DNA of 64,000 nt from Qipengyuania aestuarii (GCF_019711535.1 NZ_JAIGNP010000002.1:186001-250000), one strand, 5' to 3'; shown: positions 18,170 to 27,960, counted from the stretch's first letter. The notes: generated by a model from the sequence alone, not told the origin. Numbers and translations are program-made.

Positions 18170-19975
18170 ATGCTTATGCAGACCCATGAAGCCCGTCTCG
18201 ACGCGCTGCGCACCGAACTCGACAAGCGCGGCCTCGACGGTTTCGTCATCCCCATTTCCGACGAATATATGAGCGAATACGTCGGCTCCTACGCCCAGCG
18301 CCTGCACTGGCTGACCGGCTTCGGAGGCAGCGCCGGCAGCGCGGCGGTCCTGCGGGAAAAGGCCGCCATGTTCACCGACGGCCGCTACACCGTGCAGGTG
18401 CGCGAACAAGTCGATGGCAAGCTCTATGACTATGAAGACGTGCCGGCGACCTCGCCTGCCAAATGGATCGCTGCCAATGCGCCCAAGGGGGCGAAGATCG
18501 GCTACGATGCCTGGCTTCACGGTGTCGATTGGGCGGAAGACGCGGAAAAGCTGTTCGCCAAGAAAGGCATCGAACTGGTCGCGGTCGATGGCAATCCGAT
18601 CGATGCTGTCTGGGCCGATCGCCCGCAGCCTTCGCTGGAAGCGGCCGTTCCGCATGACGACAAATTCGCAGGCCGGTCCAGCGCCGACAAGCGCGCCGAA
18701 GTGGCCGACTGGCTGAAGAGCGAAGGGTACGATGCGACGGTGATTACCGCGCTCGATTCGGTGGCCTGGCTGCTGAACATGCGCGGGGTGGACGTCGACA
18801 ATACGCCTGTCGCCTTGTCCTATGTACTGGCGCACGCCGATGGAACGGCGGAACTGTTTATCGCGCCCGAGAAGGTAACCCCGGAACTCACCCAGCATCT
18901 CGGTAATGCGGTGCGGGTTCGTGACCGGGCCGATTTCGAGCCGGCCCTGGCTGGCTTGCAGGGCAAGATCGTCGCGGTAGATCCCAAGCATGCTGTGGCC
19001 GGTATCTTCCACGCACTGGAACAGGGCGGAGCCAAGGTCGTGCGGGATGCGGATCCTGCCGTTATGCCCAAAGCGATCAAGAACCCGGCGGAACAGCAAG
19101 GTCATCGCGATGCGCAGGCGCGCGACGGTGCAGCGGTTGTAAAGTATCTTCGCTGGATCGAAGAGAATGCACCTTCGGGCGACATCGACGAACTGACCGC
19201 TGCCGCCAAGCTGCGCGAATTCCGCGGTCTGAGCCCGGATATGAAAGACACCAGCTTCGACACGATCAGTGCCGCTGCCGGCCATGCGGCGCTTCCGCAT
19301 TACAAGGTCGACGATGATAGCAACATCACAATCCCGCCCTCCAGCATCTATCTGTGCGATTCGGGCGGCCAGTATCCTGACGGCACCACCGACATCACGC
19401 GTACCGTCTGGGTCGGTCCCGGCGAACCGAGTGCGGAAATGATCGATCGCAACACGCGTGTGCTGAAAGGTCACATCGAACTCGACCGGGCCCGTTTCCC
19501 CGACCAGACCACCGGCGGTGCGCTCGACGTGCTCGCGCGTATGCATCTGTGGGCGGCCGGCGTCGATTACGGTCACGGCACCGGCCATGGTGTCGGCAGT
19601 TACCTTGCCGTGCACGAGGGCCCCCAGCGCATCTCCAAGCCCGGCGGCGCCTTCCCCGGCACGGAAACTCCGCTGAGCGAGGGCATGATCCTTTCAAACG
19701 AGCCGGGTTATTACAAGGCCGGTGAATTCGGCATCCGGATCGAAAACCTGGTGCTGGTCGTCGATGCAGAAATCGATGGGGCTGAAGGAAAGTATCTGAC
19801 CTTCGAAACGCTGACCCATGTGCCGCTGGACCGCCGTCTGGTCGACAAATCGATGCTGACCCCGCAGGAAATCGAGTGGTGGAATAGCTACCACGCCAAA
19901 ACGCGGGAGATCCTCGCGCCGCAGCTCGAGGGCGAAGATCTGGCATGGCTCGAACGCGAGTGCGCGCCCCTCTAG
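18170..19975 (+). CDS. Xaa-Pro aminopeptidase (aminopeptidase P, M24B)
   Basis: Removes N-terminal residues in front of proline. 601 aa, the long three-domain form with two creatinase-like N-terminal domains (residues 8-310) and a C-terminal M24 catalytic domain. The five metal ligands are visible: D397 and D408 (CDSGGQY...DGTTDITR), H473 in HGTGHGVG, E511 in LSNEPGYY and E525 in RIENLV; their spacing equals that of human APP1. ATG 18170 follows AAAGGA at 9 bases; ATG 18152 is possible but lacks a ribosome-binding site. Divergent from the peptidase at 18026, so both peptidase genes share a 143-base promoter region. Confidence 0.95.
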   Translation: MLMQTHEARLDALRTELDKRGLDGFVIPISDEYMSEYVGSYAQRLHWLTGFGGSAGSAAVLREKAAMFTDGRYTVQVREQVDGKLYDYEDVPATSPAKWIAANAPKGAKIGYDAWLHGVDWAEDAEKLFAKKGIELVAVDGNPIDAVWADRPQPSLEAAVPHDDKFAGRSSADKRAEVADWLKSEGYDATVITALDSVAWLLNMRGVDVDNTPVALSYVLAHADGTAELFIAPEKVTPELTQHLGNAVRVRDRADFEPALAGLQGKIVAVDPKHAVAGIFHALEQGGAKVVRDADPAVMPKAIKNPAEQQGHRDAQARDGAAVVKYLRWIEENAPSGDIDELTAAAKLREFRGLSPDMKDTSFDTISAAAGHAALPHYKVDDDSNITIPPSSIYLCDSGGQYPDGTTDITRTVWVGPGEPSAEMIDRNTRVLKGHIELDRARFPDQTTGGALDVLARMHLWAAGVDYGHGTGHGVGSYLAVHEGPQRISKPGGAFPGTETPLSEGMILSNEPGYYKAGEFGIRIENLVLVVDAEIDGAEGKYLTFETLTHVPLDRRLVDKSMLTPQEIEWWNSYHAKTREILAPQLEGEDLAWLERECAPL

Positions 19976-20001
19976 GAGACTGCTCCTGTCATGATGTCCC
20001 T

Positions 20002-20020
20002 TGGCCGCGTCTTGCGGCCA
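20002..20020. other. Hairpin after aminopeptidase P
   Basis: Perfect seven-base-pair inverted repeat TGGCCGC/GCGGCCA with a five-base loop, 27 bases after the aminopeptidase stop. There is no T-tract, so it is either a weak or Rho-assisted terminator or an mRNA 3' end stabiliser. Confidence 0.45.
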
Positions 20021-20102
20021 GGGGGCGTTCGCCGCCATGCGGGGTGGCGGACCGGTCGGGCCTTTCGCCAAAATGAACCGCCCTTTCGATGCGCGACATT
20101 CC

Positions 20103-20131
20103 GTTACAATTCATTCGGTCTTCGGGATAAT
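20103..20131 (+). promoter_or_regulatory. Candidate promoter of the EF-hand / two-component locus
   Basis: GTTACA at 20103-20108 and GATAAT at 20126-20131 with a 17-base spacer resemble a housekeeping sigma promoter (4/6 and 5/6 matches). It would give a leader of about 100 bases before the EF-hand ATG at 20241. The assignment is by eye only. Confidence 0.4.
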
Positions 20132-20159
20132 GCTGCGACAATGGCAGCCTAGAAGAGGT

Positions 20160-20203
20160 TCATGAGCTGCGACGGGGTCGTCGATTTCCTCCCCTCCTCA
20201 TGA
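20160..20203 (+). repeat. Inverted repeat in the 5' leader of the EF-hand gene
   Basis: TCATGAG (20160-20166) pairs perfectly with CTCATGA (20197-20203) around a 30-base loop that itself contains GACG/CGTC. It lies between the candidate promoter and the ribosome-binding site GGAGAG of the EF-hand gene, so it could fold the leader mRNA. No known riboswitch class recognised. Confidence 0.4.
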
Positions 20204-20240
20204 CGGGTCCGCGCAGCTCTCCCCTGTTTTGGAGAGTATC

Positions 20241-20912
20241 ATGAAAAAGACCATTTTCGCATTTTCCGCTGCTGCTACGGCCTTGGCCGGAACTGCTGTT
20301 CTGGCTCAAGGGCCGCTAAACAAGGCTGCATCTCAAGCCGAGGTCACCCGTAGCGAGGCTGCGGCTCAGACAGCTGCTCGCTTTGATCGCATGGACATCA
20401 ACAAGGACGGCGTTATCGATGCGGCCGACCGCGCGGCACGTGCCGAGCAGCGCTTTGCCAAGGCAGATGCCAATGGCGACGGCGAATTGTCACAGAGCGA
20501 GATGGCGGCGATGCATCAGGCGCGCAAGAGCCGGCGCAGCGAAGCCAATGAAGCACGTGCCGAGCAGCGCCAGGCTCGCATGGCCGAGCGTTTTGCCAAA
20601 CTCGATGCCGACCAGTCCGGAGGCCTTTCGAAAGCTGAATTGGAAGCGATGCACGAGATGCGCGGCAAACGTGGCGGCGAAGCCCGCGAAGGCCGTCGCG
20701 GCGGCAAGCGTGGCCATCACATGCGGGGCGGTATGGCCGACAGCAACGGAGACAAGGCGATCAGCCGGACCGAGTTCACCGCGGCAGCGACTGCCCGTTT
20801 TGAAAGCGCCGATGCGAATGGCGACGGAACAGTAACCGCCGCCGAACGCCAGGCGGCCCGGGAGGCGCGCCGCGCCGAATGGCAAGCGAAACGCCAGACG
20901 GCGGGCGAATAA
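20241..20912 (+). CDS. Exported EF-hand calcium-binding protein with five loops
   Basis: 223 aa, signal peptide cleaved near AVLA-Q (residue 22), so periplasmic. Five EF-hand-type loops: DINKDGVIDAAD (52-63), DANGDGELSQSE (76-87), DADQSGGLSKAE (122-133), DSNGDKAISRTE (167-178) and DANGDGTVTAAE (191-202). Loop 4 carries Lys where Gly is usual after the DxNGD start and may be weak. Between loops 3 and 4 is a Gly/Arg/His-rich segment (residues 141-165) that could bind metal or polyanions. ATG 20241 follows GGAGAG. A response regulator and kinase follow after 51 bases, suggesting the protein is part of, or a target of, that signalling system. Confidence 0.9.
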   Translation: MKKTIFAFSAAATALAGTAVLAQGPLNKAASQAEVTRSEAAAQTAARFDRMDINKDGVIDAADRAARAEQRFAKADANGDGELSQSEMAAMHQARKSRRSEANEARAEQRQARMAERFAKLDADQSGGLSKAELEAMHEMRGKRGGEAREGRRGGKRGHHMRGGMADSNGDKAISRTEFTAAATARFESADANGDGTVTAAERQAAREARRAEWQAKRQTAGE

Positions 20913-20963
20913 GAGGCTTGTCCCGCAAGCCCCACTCAAGATAGGCGCCACCAAGAGGATTTG

Positions 20964-21698
20964 ATGACCGACATCGCGCCTACCACAATCTTGCTCGTCG
21001 ATGACGAGAGTTCCCTGCGCGAGCCCTTGGCCGAATATCTGATCGGCCAGGGGTTCGCCGTGATCGAAGCGGACAGCGCGGCTGCTGCCCGCAGCCGGAT
21101 GCAGTCAGAAGCTCCGGACCTCGTTCTTCTCGATATCATGATGCCCGGCGAAGACGGGCTGTCGCTTTGCCGCCATCTGGTCGAGACGCGTAATTTGCCG
21201 GTTATTTTACTGACCGCCAAGGGCGAGGCGATGGACCGCATCATCGGGCTGGAAATCGGAGCCGACGACTATGTCGCCAAGCCCTTCGAGCCGCGCGAGC
21301 TGGTGGCGCGGATTCGCTCCGTCCTTCGCCGCGCCGACCGGTCTCCCGACGCTCCGGCAGAAGAGCTCGCCTATCGCTTCGAGGGCTGGACCCTCGACCC
21401 TCTCAAGCGCCGACTGATCGATCCCGAAGGCACGCTGGTGCCGATCTCGACCGCCGAATTCCGCATGCTGCAGGCATTTTGCGATCGGCCCCGCCGCGTG
21501 CTCGATCGCGACCAATTGCTGGATATCGTTCAGGGACGCGAGGCGCATCTGTTCGACCGCGCCGTCGACAATCAGGTCAGCCGTTTGCGCCGCAAGATCG
21601 AAGTCGACAGCCGCCACCCGCATTTCATCCAGACCGTGCGTGGCGGCGGGTACCGTTTCGGCGCCGAGGTCGAGCGCGTATCGCTTGGACAATCATGA
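20964..21698 (+). CDS. OmpR/PhoB-type response regulator
   Basis: DNA-binding output of a two-component system. 244 aa: receiver with acidic pair D13/D14, phosphoacceptor D57 (LVLLDIMMPGEDG), conserved Thr/Lys in ILLTAKGEAMD, then a winged-helix domain (PISTAEFRMLQAFCDRP, DNQVSRLRRKIE, IQTVRGGGYRF). ATG 20964 is chosen over TTG 20961, with AGAGGA just upstream. Its TGA overlaps the ATG of the kinase gene, so the pair is translationally coupled. Target genes unknown; the EF-hand gene directly upstream is the natural candidate. Confidence 0.95.
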   Translation: MTDIAPTTILLVDDESSLREPLAEYLIGQGFAVIEADSAAAARSRMQSEAPDLVLLDIMMPGEDGLSLCRHLVETRNLPVILLTAKGEAMDRIIGLEIGADDYVAKPFEPRELVARIRSVLRRADRSPDAPAEELAYRFEGWTLDPLKRRLIDPEGTLVPISTAEFRMLQAFCDRPRRVLDRDQLLDIVQGREAHLFDRAVDNQVSRLRRKIEVDSRHPHFIQTVRGGGYRFGAEVERVSLGQS

Positions 21699-23152
21699 GG
21701 CGATTCCTGCCGAAAAGCCTGCTCGGCCAGGTCACGCTGGCAGTCGCTCTCACCCTGTTTCTGGTTCAGGGCATCAATGGCTTCCTTACGTATCGGATAG
21801 AGAAGGATCGCGCCGAAACCGAGCTGGTCAACAGGCTCGGCCTGCGTCTCATCGCGTCGGCCAAACTGCGCGAGGCTGAGCTGCGGGGCCCGCTCATGAG
21901 GATTCACACACGTCTCCAGCCAGACAGTGAACGAGCTTCGAACGACAGAGATCGGAACGGCGGCAGGGAATGGGGGCGGCGCGGCGGACGACGTTTTGCC
22001 GGGACCGATTTTACCCGCGCCGCTGCTTTCCAAGTTCTGCCGGGCGACCGCGTCCTCCCGGAACTTGAAGACCGCTTGGCCGAGACGCTGCGCGATAACG
22101 GGCGCGATTTCAGCGAAATCAAACTGGTCTCGCGCCCGGCCGCCTCGGATCCTGCGGCCCAGCGCTTTCTTCAGCGCTTCGCAAGGCGTCGGAACCTCGA
22201 CGAAAGCCAGCTTCCGGACTCCGTGGCCGTTGCGGGGATACGGGATGATGAAGGCTGGGACATCGTCCGCGCACCGATCCGCCCCACCGATGACCGACTC
22301 GGTCCGGTCCTGCCCCTCGCCCGGGCCGCCGCGCTCACCTTGTTGCTATCGCTGGTCCTGTGGCTGGTTCTGCGCCGCATCACGCTGCCGCTCGCCGATC
22401 TGACGCGGCGAACGGAGGAATTTGCACAGGCTCCTGGCAGCAGCGAACCGATGGAGCCGCGCGGGCCGGAGGACCTGCGGCGGCTGATCGGTGCGCATAA
22501 TACGATGGAGGCACGGATCGGGGCCATGATCGAGGAAAAGGACGTGATGCTTGGGGCGATTGGGCATGATCTCAAGACACCGCTCGCCGCGCTGCGTGTG
22601 CGGGTTGAGGGCGTCGAAAACGAAACCGCCCGGGCGCGGATGGTCGATAGCATCGAGGATATTACCCGCACGCTCGACGAAATACTGCTGCTCGCCCGGC
22701 TGGGCCGCGCTCAAAGGCCGGCCGAACGGACCGATCTCTACGCCTTGCTGGTTTCGGTGGTCGAGGAATTCGAGGATATGGAACTGCCCGTCTCGCTCAC
22801 GGAAGGCGAACATGTCGCCGCACCCGTGCATCTGACATGGGCCAAGCGAGCAGTGCGCAATCTCGTGTCGAATGCGCTGCGGTACGGCGGTACGGCGAAA
22901 ATCACGCTGGAAAAGCGGGGCGGCGAAGCCATCATCAGCGTCGAAGACACCGGCCCGGGCATTCCCGAAGACCGTATCGCGGAAATGATGGAGCCGTTCA
23001 CTCGCGGCGAGACCAGCCGCAACCGGGCGACGGGCGGCGCAGGGCTCGGCCTTACTATCGCCCGCGCCATTGCCGAGCAGCATGGCGGAAAGCTGGCGCT
23101 GGCCAATCGCTCGGGCGGCGGCTTGCGCGCTGAATTGCGCCTGCCGCTCTAG
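21695..23152 (+). CDS. Membrane sensor histidine kinase
   Basis: 485 aa partner of the preceding regulator. TM1 (residues 8-30), periplasmic domain to about 200, TM2 ([15 protein letters not shown]), HAMP, then H-box [15 protein letters not shown] with phosphoacceptor H291, N-box [13 protein letters not shown]1 [20 protein letters not shown] and G2 [19 protein letters not shown]. The periplasmic part contains an Arg/Gly-rich patch (around residues 84-103, with [16 protein letters not shown]) resembling the Gly/Arg-rich segment of the upstream EF-hand protein. ATG 21695 overlaps the regulator stop. Signal unknown; calcium or another cation is an inference from context. Confidence 0.95.
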   Translation: MRRFLPKSLLGQVTLAVALTLFLVQGINGFLTYRIEKDRAETELVNRLGLRLIASAKLREAELRGPLMRIHTRLQPDSERASNDRDRNGGREWGRRGGRRFAGTDFTRAAAFQVLPGDRVLPELEDRLAETLRDNGRDFSEIKLVSRPAASDPAAQRFLQRFARRRNLDESQLPDSVAVAGIRDDEGWDIVRAPIRPTDDRLGPVLPLARAAALTLLLSLVLWLVLRRITLPLADLTRRTEEFAQAPGSSEPMEPRGPEDLRRLIGAHNTMEARIGAMIEEKDVMLGAIGHDLKTPLAALRVRVEGVENETARARMVDSIEDITRTLDEILLLARLGRAQRPAERTDLYALLVSVVEEFEDMELPVSLTEGEHVAAPVHLTWAKRAVRNLVSNALRYGGTAKITLEKRGGEAIISVEDTGPGIPEDRIAEMMEPFTRGETSRNRATGGAGLGLTIARAIAEQHGGKLALANRSGGGLRAELRLPL

Positions 23153-24681
23153 CGCATCAACCCGCCCACGATATTGCGCACGAAAGCGTTGAGGCCGGTG
23201 CGGACCGGATCGGCGCTGGACTTCTTGCCCAACACCGTGGCGACCGCCACCGAGGTCAGCGATCCGGCGGCGGCGGTCGCAGCGGCCTTACCGGCCCTCG
23301 TCCACATGCTGGTCGTCTTGCGTTCGCGCTTGCCGACTTCGGCGCGGCCCTTCCGCTCCACCTCTGCAGCGGTGGCTGCCGCATCGGCCGTCTTGGCGGC
23401 GAGCACCTCCTCCGCGCTTTCCCGGTCCACGGGATCATCGTATTTCCCGTCCAGATCGCTCACCGAATTGACGATCTTCCGCTCCTTCTCCGTCACGGGG
23501 CCGAGGCGCGAGTGAGGCGGCTTGATGAGAGTGCGCTGCACCACCGACGGGGCGCCATCCTCGCCGAGTGTCGAAACCAGCGCCTCGCCCACTTTCAGTT
23601 CGGTGATTGCCTGCTCGACATCGAGTTCGGGATTGATGCGGAAGGTTTCCGATGCCGCGCGGATCGCACGCTGATCGCGCGGCGTGAAAGCGCGCAGGGC
23701 ATGCTGGATGCGATTGCCCAGCTGCCCGGCGATCTTTTCCGGAATATCGATAGGGTTTTGCGTGACGAAATAGACGCCGACGCCCTTTGAACGGATCAGG
23801 CGCACGACCTGTTCGACCTTGTCCTCCAGCGCGTCGGGTGCATCGTCGAACAGCAGATGGGCTTCGTCGAAAAAGAACACGAGCCTAGGCTTTTCAGGGT
23901 CGCCGACTTCCGGAAGGGTTTCGAACAGTTCGGCCAGCAGCCATAGCAGGAAGGTCGCATAGAGCTTGGGGCTGCGCATCAGCCGGTCGGCGGCGAGCAC
24001 GTTGACGATGCCCCGCCCGTTCTCATCGAGCTTGATGAAATCGTTGATTTCCAGCGCAGGCTCGCCGAAAAACATGTCCGCACCCTGCGCTTCGAAGCTC
24101 AGCAGCTGGCGCTGGATCGCGCCCACGCTGGCCTTGGATACGTTGCCATACTGGCCCGACAGGTCTTTCGCGTTGTCGTAAGCGAAAGCCAGCATCGCCT
24201 GCAGATCACCCAGATCCAGCAACAGAAGATTGTTCTCGTCCGCATGGCGGAAGACGATATTGAGCACACCTTCCTGCGTATCGTTGAGATCGAGCAGCCG
24301 GGCAAGCAGGAGTGGTCCCATCTCGGAAATGGTCGTGCGGATGGGGAAACCTTTTTCGCCGTATAGGTCCCAGAAGACCGCGGCATTATCGGCATAGGCA
24401 TAATCTCCCATGCCCAGTTCCCTGGCACGGCTTTCCAGCTTGTCGGCGTGTTTGAACTGGGGAGACCCGGTCATCGAAATGCCTGCCAGATCGCCCTTCA
24501 CATCGGCAACGAACACCGGAACGCCTGCAGCTGAGAAGCTCTCTGCCAGGCCTTGCAGCGTCACGGTCTTGCCGGTGCCGGTCGCTCCCGCAATCAGACC
24601 GTGGCGATTGGCTTGTCCCAGCTGCAGATGCTGCGGCTCGCCATTTGCGCCAAGTCCGAGGAAAATCCTGTCCATATTCAT
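23149..24681 (-). CDS. HerA-like ATPase, DUF853 (YjgR family)
   Basis: 510 aa P-loop ATPase of the HerA/FtsK superfamily. Walker [13 protein letters not shown] near residue 31-42, Walker [12 protein letters not shown] near 260, and an arginine-rich sensor segment [24 protein letters not shown] (given here as separate blocks [12 protein letters not shown] and [11 protein letters not shown]). The C-terminus has an Ala/Glu-rich linker and a hydrophobic Ala-rich tail. Function of the family is unknown; NurA-type partners are not seen nearby. ATG 24681 has AAGGG five bases upstream. Its stop overlaps the convergent kinase stop by 4 bases. Confidence 0.9.
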   Translation of the reverse strand: MNMDRIFLGLGANGEPQHLQLGQANRHGLIAGATGTGKTVTLQGLAESFSAAGVPVFVADVKGDLAGISMTGSPQFKHADKLESRARELGMGDYAYADNAAVFWDLYGEKGFPIRTTISEMGPLLLARLLDLNDTQEGVLNIVFRHADENNLLLLDLGDLQAMLAFAYDNAKDLSGQYGNVSKASVGAIQRQLLSFEAQGADMFFGEPALEINDFIKLDENGRGIVNVLAADRLMRSPKLYATFLLWLLAELFETLPEVGDPEKPRLVFFFDEAHLLFDDAPDALEDKVEQVVRLIRSKGVGVYFVTQNPIDIPEKIAGQLGNRIQHALRAFTPRDQRAIRAASETFRINPELDVEQAITELKVGEALVSTLGEDGAPSVVQRTLIKPPHSRLGPVTEKERKIVNSVSDLDGKYDDPVDRESAEEVLAAKTADAAATAAEVERKGRAEVGKRERKTTSMWTRAGKAAATAAAGSLTSVAVATVLGKKSSADPVRTGLNAFVRNIVGGLMR

Positions 24682-24785
24682 TCCAGCCCTTGCCACCCTT
24701 CCGTCGGCGACTTGGCGCAGTGGCGGGCGCAAGGTCAAGCTATCGCTCGACTTGCACGCTAAGGAATGTAAAGGCTTTCTGCAGA

Positions 24786-26597
24786 ATGGCGGGCCGACAT
24801 CCCTTTGTATTGCTGGACGATGCGCGCGATAGCGCCGCCGCCGATGCGTTATTTTATGAAAACCCGCGCGCGCTCTTCGTCGCCAGGCGTCCCGAAGAGG
24901 TCGACGGCGTACTTGCCGCTGCCGAAACGGCTCGCAAGGAGGGCGGGGAACTTGCCGGCTACATTGCCTATGAAGCAGGTCTGGCGCTGGAGCCGCGCCT
25001 GGCGCATCTTGCCGCTGCAAGAACCGGTGGTACCGGGCCACTGGTCTGGCTCGGCCTGTTCGACGGAGCGGAGCGCATCGCCGCTTCCGACATGCCGCGA
25101 TGGCTTGCCGGACGCTCGACGGGCCCGGGCAGCGTCGGCCCGCTCGAGCCGCAGCTTTCTCTGGGCGGATATGCTGAAGCTTTCGCGCAGCTTCAGGACG
25201 CGATTCGCCGCGGCGACATCTATCAGGCCAATCTGACCTTCCCGCTGGCGGGAGGTTTCACTGGCGATCCGCTGGGGCTTTATGCAGCGCTCCGGCCTGC
25301 TGCCCGGGCCGGCTATGGCGGAGTGATATTCGATGGCTCGCACTGGCTGCTCAGCCTCTCGCCCGAACTCTTCGTTTCGCTGAAAGACGGGGAGGCGAAG
25401 GCCAAGCCGATGAAGGGGACGCGTCCGCGATCCGCCGATGAGGATCAGGATCGCGCCTTGGCCGACGAACTGGCAGCCTCGGTGAAAGACCGTGCAGAAA
25501 ATCTCATGATCGTCGATCTCATGCGCAACGATCTTTCGCGTGTGGCGCAGGCCGGCAGTGTGCGCGTCGACGAACCCTTCGCCATAGAAAGCTATCCCAC
25601 CGTCCATCAGATGGTCAGCGTGGTACGGGCCAGGCTGCGAGAGGATATGGGCGCGATCGATCTCGTACGGGCTCTTTTCCCGTGCGGATCCATCACCGGC
25701 GCTCCAAAGATCCGCGCGATGGAACTGATCGATCAGCTAGAGCCTGCCGCGCGCGGGCCCTATTGCGGCGCGATGGGCCGGATCGGCAGCGATGGCGATG
25801 CGGCTTTCAATGTCGCCATTCGGACGCTGAGGCTGACCGAGGTCGAAAACGGCCGCGGCAAGGCCGTGCTCGGTGTCGGCGGGGCCATCGTCGCCGATGG
25901 CGACATGCGAACCGAATGGCGCGAAGCCTTGCTGAAGGGAGAATTCGCGCGCACTTCCTCACCCGAACATCAGGCGGCGCAGTTCGATCTGATCGAAACC
26001 ATGCGTTTCACGCCCGAACAGGGTATCGAGATGCTGGAAAAGCATCTTGAACGCATGACGCATGCGGCGAACGATTTGGGATTCCGGTTCGACCGGCACG
26101 AAGCGCGCAATCAGCTCCATGCTTCCTGCTTCGTCCTCGACAAGCCGAGCAGGATCCGCCTGCTCTCGTCGCGCAGTGGGGCAGTCGCGCTGCAGGTCGA
26201 AGACATGCCTGCCTCGTGGCCCAGTCCTGCTCCGTGCATTGTGCTCCCGCTGCCTGTCGATCCGGGCGATTGGCGCCTGCGCTACAAAACCACTGATCGC
26301 GGCTTTTATGAGGACGGGCAGGCTGTTGCGCGGCAGAACGGCGCAAGCGAAGCGTTGTTCGTGCGCGAGGACGGGTTGCTGACCGAAGGCTGCGTGACCA
26401 ATATCTTTGTCGAACGCGGCGGCATCCTGCTCACACCGCCAGCGTGCCTCGGCCTGCTGCCCGGCGTTTTTCGCCAGTCGCTGCTCGATCAGGGCAAGGC
26501 ACGCGAAGCCGAACTCACGAGCGCCGATCTCGAGGACGGTTTCTTCCTCGGCAACGCGCTGCGCCAACTGGTGCGCGCCGAATTGAAGACTGCATGA
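24786..26597 (+). CDS. pabB-pabC: Fused aminodeoxychorismate synthase component I and aminodeoxychorismate lyase
   Basis: Makes p-aminobenzoate for folate: PabB aminates chorismate, PabC releases pyruvate. 603 aa. Residues 1 to about 390 are PabB, with [36 protein letters not shown] and [16 protein letters not shown]. Residues about 400-603 are a class IV aminotransferase-like PabC domain, with [34 protein letters not shown] and CVTNIF. ATG 24786 lies on the coding side of a 104-base gap to the divergent HerA-like gene. Its TGA overlaps the ATG of the pseudouridine synthase (ATGA), starting a three-gene coupled operon. Confidence 0.93.
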   Translation: MAGRHPFVLLDDARDSAAADALFYENPRALFVARRPEEVDGVLAAAETARKEGGELAGYIAYEAGLALEPRLAHLAAARTGGTGPLVWLGLFDGAERIAASDMPRWLAGRSTGPGSVGPLEPQLSLGGYAEAFAQLQDAIRRGDIYQANLTFPLAGGFTGDPLGLYAALRPAARAGYGGVIFDGSHWLLSLSPELFVSLKDGEAKAKPMKGTRPRSADEDQDRALADELAASVKDRAENLMIVDLMRNDLSRVAQAGSVRVDEPFAIESYPTVHQMVSVVRARLREDMGAIDLVRALFPCGSITGAPKIRAMELIDQLEPAARGPYCGAMGRIGSDGDAAFNVAIRTLRLTEVENGRGKAVLGVGGAIVADGDMRTEWREALLKGEFARTSSPEHQAAQFDLIETMRFTPEQGIEMLEKHLERMTHAANDLGFRFDRHEARNQLHASCFVLDKPSRIRLLSSRSGAVALQVEDMPASWPSPAPCIVLPLPVDPGDWRLRYKTTDRGFYEDGQAVARQNGASEALFVREDGLLTEGCVTNIFVERGGILLTPPACLGLLPGVFRQSLLDQGKAREAELTSADLEDGFFLGNALRQLVRAELKTA

Positions 26598-27250
26598 CCC
26601 CCATCCCGATTATTTTCGAAGACGGCGAAGCGCTCGTCATCGACAAGCCCGCCGGTCTCCCGGTCGATCGCCCGAAGCGCGGCGGTCCGTGTCTCGAAGA
26701 TCATTTCGAGCAATTGAAACTCGGTTTTCAGCGCGCCCCTTCGCCGGTCCATCGGCTCGATACCGATACCAGCGGATGCCTGCTGCTTGCACGCAACCCC
26801 AAGGCGCTCAAGCGATTCGCCAAGGCCTTCGAGGATCGGCTGGTGACCAAGCGCTATCTCGGTATCGTTGCCGGAGTGCCCGATGAGGAAGAGGGCACGA
26901 TCGAATTGTCGCTTTCCAAGATCAGCAGCGCCGGGAAGGGCTGGCGCATGATCGCTGCGAAGAAGGGCAAACCGTCGGTCACCCATTGGCGCAAGCTGAT
27001 GGAACATGATGGCAAGGCCTTGCTGGAATTCCGCCCGGAAACCGGCCGCACACATCAGATCCGCATTCATTGCGAAGCGGGGCTTGGTCTGCCGCTGCTC
27101 GGCGATCCGGTCTATGGCACCGGGAAGGGCGCGCCGCGCACGATGCTGCATGCCGCTGGCCTGACTGTCCCACGCGAAGGCAAATCGCCCATCGAGGCGG
27201 CCGCGCCCCTGCCGCGCGATTTTGCCGCTCTCGGGTTTACGGATGGGTAG
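26594..27250 (+). CDS. RluA-family RNA pseudouridine synthase
   Basis: Converts uridine to pseudouridine in rRNA or tRNA; target site not assignable. 218 aa without an N-terminal S4 domain. Seen: ALVIDKPAGLPVDRP, the catalytic Asp in HRLDTDTSGCLLLARN, and ETGRTHQIRIHC, GDPVYG. Short forms of this kind resemble RluA/TruC and related enzymes. ATG 26594 overlaps the pabBC stop; its own stop lies inside the start of arfB, so all three are likely translated in succession. Confidence 0.93.
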   Translation: MTPIPIIFEDGEALVIDKPAGLPVDRPKRGGPCLEDHFEQLKLGFQRAPSPVHRLDTDTSGCLLLARNPKALKRFAKAFEDRLVTKRYLGIVAGVPDEEEGTIELSLSKISSAGKGWRMIAAKKGKPSVTHWRKLMEHDGKALLEFRPETGRTHQIRIHCEAGLGLPLLGDPVYGTGKGAPRTMLHAAGLTVPREGKSPIEAAAPLPRDFAALGFTDG

Positions 27251-27647
27251 AATTGCCGACCGTGCGCTGGAAATAGCGGAGGAGAAATTCATCGCCTCTT
27301 CCGGCCCGGGCGGTCAGAATGTGAACAAGGTCGCCACTTCGGTGCAGCTGCGAGTCGATGTCTTCCAGCTCGGCATGCCGCCCGAGGCCTTCGAACGGCT
27401 GAAAGAGATTGCGGGCAGCAAATTCACGAAGGCAGGGGAGATCGTCCTCACGGCGAATGAATACCGTACACAGGAGCAAAATCGCGAAGCGGCGCGCGAG
27501 CGGCTCGTGGCCATGCTCGGCGAAGCGCTGACGCCGCCGAAAAAGCGCAAGAAAAGCCGTGTCAATCGAGTGGGCAAGGTCAAGCGGCTCAAGGCGAAGA
27601 AGGTCCGCGGCGCGGTAAAGGCCAATCGCGGCAAGGTAGATTGGTAA
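27243..27647 (+). CDS. arfB: Alternative ribosome-rescue factor B (class I release factor-like)
   Basis: Peptidyl-tRNA hydrolase that frees stalled ribosomes lacking a stop codon. 134 aa: the catalytic GGQ at residues 23-25 in SSGPGGQNVNK, a compact domain 3-like core, and a Lys/Arg-rich C-terminal tail (from PPKKRKKSRVNR) that in this family enters the mRNA channel. No codon-recognition domain, which separates it from RF1/RF2. ATG 27243 overlaps the preceding gene by 8 bases. Confidence 0.95.
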   Translation: MGRIADRALEIAEEKFIASSGPGGQNVNKVATSVQLRVDVFQLGMPPEAFERLKEIAGSKFTKAGEIVLTANEYRTQEQNREAARERLVAMLGEALTPPKKRKKSRVNRVGKVKRLKAKKVRGAVKANRGKVDW

Positions 27648-27691
27648 GCCATCGGCGTCCCGGCGCTTGACTTTTTTCCGTGAATCACACA

Positions 27692-27738
27692 AAGGGCGCG
27701 CCGGAACGGCGGTGCTGCTCGCGCCGCCCTTATTTTTT
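27692..27738 (+). terminator. Terminator-like hairpin between arfB and rpmG
   Basis: AAGGGCG (27692-27698) pairs with the CGCC-GCCCTT arm ending at 27731, with a bulge, and is followed by TATTTTTT. It lies 45 bases after arfB. A TTGACT hexamer at 27667-27672 lies just before it, so it is either the operon terminator or an attenuator in the rpmG leader. Confidence 0.55.
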
Positions 27739-27792
27739 CGGCTTGTCCCGCTCGTCGGGTCGGCCCCTCAGAAAGATCTTTAGGAACACGCC

Positions 27793-27960
27793 ATGGCGAA
27801 GCCCGCAACAGTCAAGATCAAGCTCGTCTCGACCGCCGATACGGGCTTCTATTACGTGACGAAGAAGAACCCGCGCAACCACACCGAAAAGTTCGTCTTC
27901 AAGAAGTACGACCCGGTGGCGCGCAAGCACGTTGAATTCAAGGAAGCCAAGATCAAGTAA
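27793..27960 (+). CDS. rpmG: 50S ribosomal protein L33
   Basis: 55 aa ribosomal protein of the large subunit. Translation from ATG 27793 gives [18 protein letters not shown]... with [20 protein letters not shown] and a basic end EFKEAKIK. It lacks the CxxC zinc-binding cysteines, that is, the cysteine-free form usual in alphaproteobacteria. It stands alone with its own 145-base upstream region. No overlap with lolA downstream. Confidence 0.97.
   Translation: MAKPATVKIKLVSTADTGFYYVTKKNPRNHTEKFVFKKYDPVARKHVEFKEAKIK

Noticed and set aside
23149-24681. Defence-type HerA/NurA system
   Set aside because: The ATPase is the DUF853 (YjgR) type, and no NurA nuclease or SIR2 partner is beside it.
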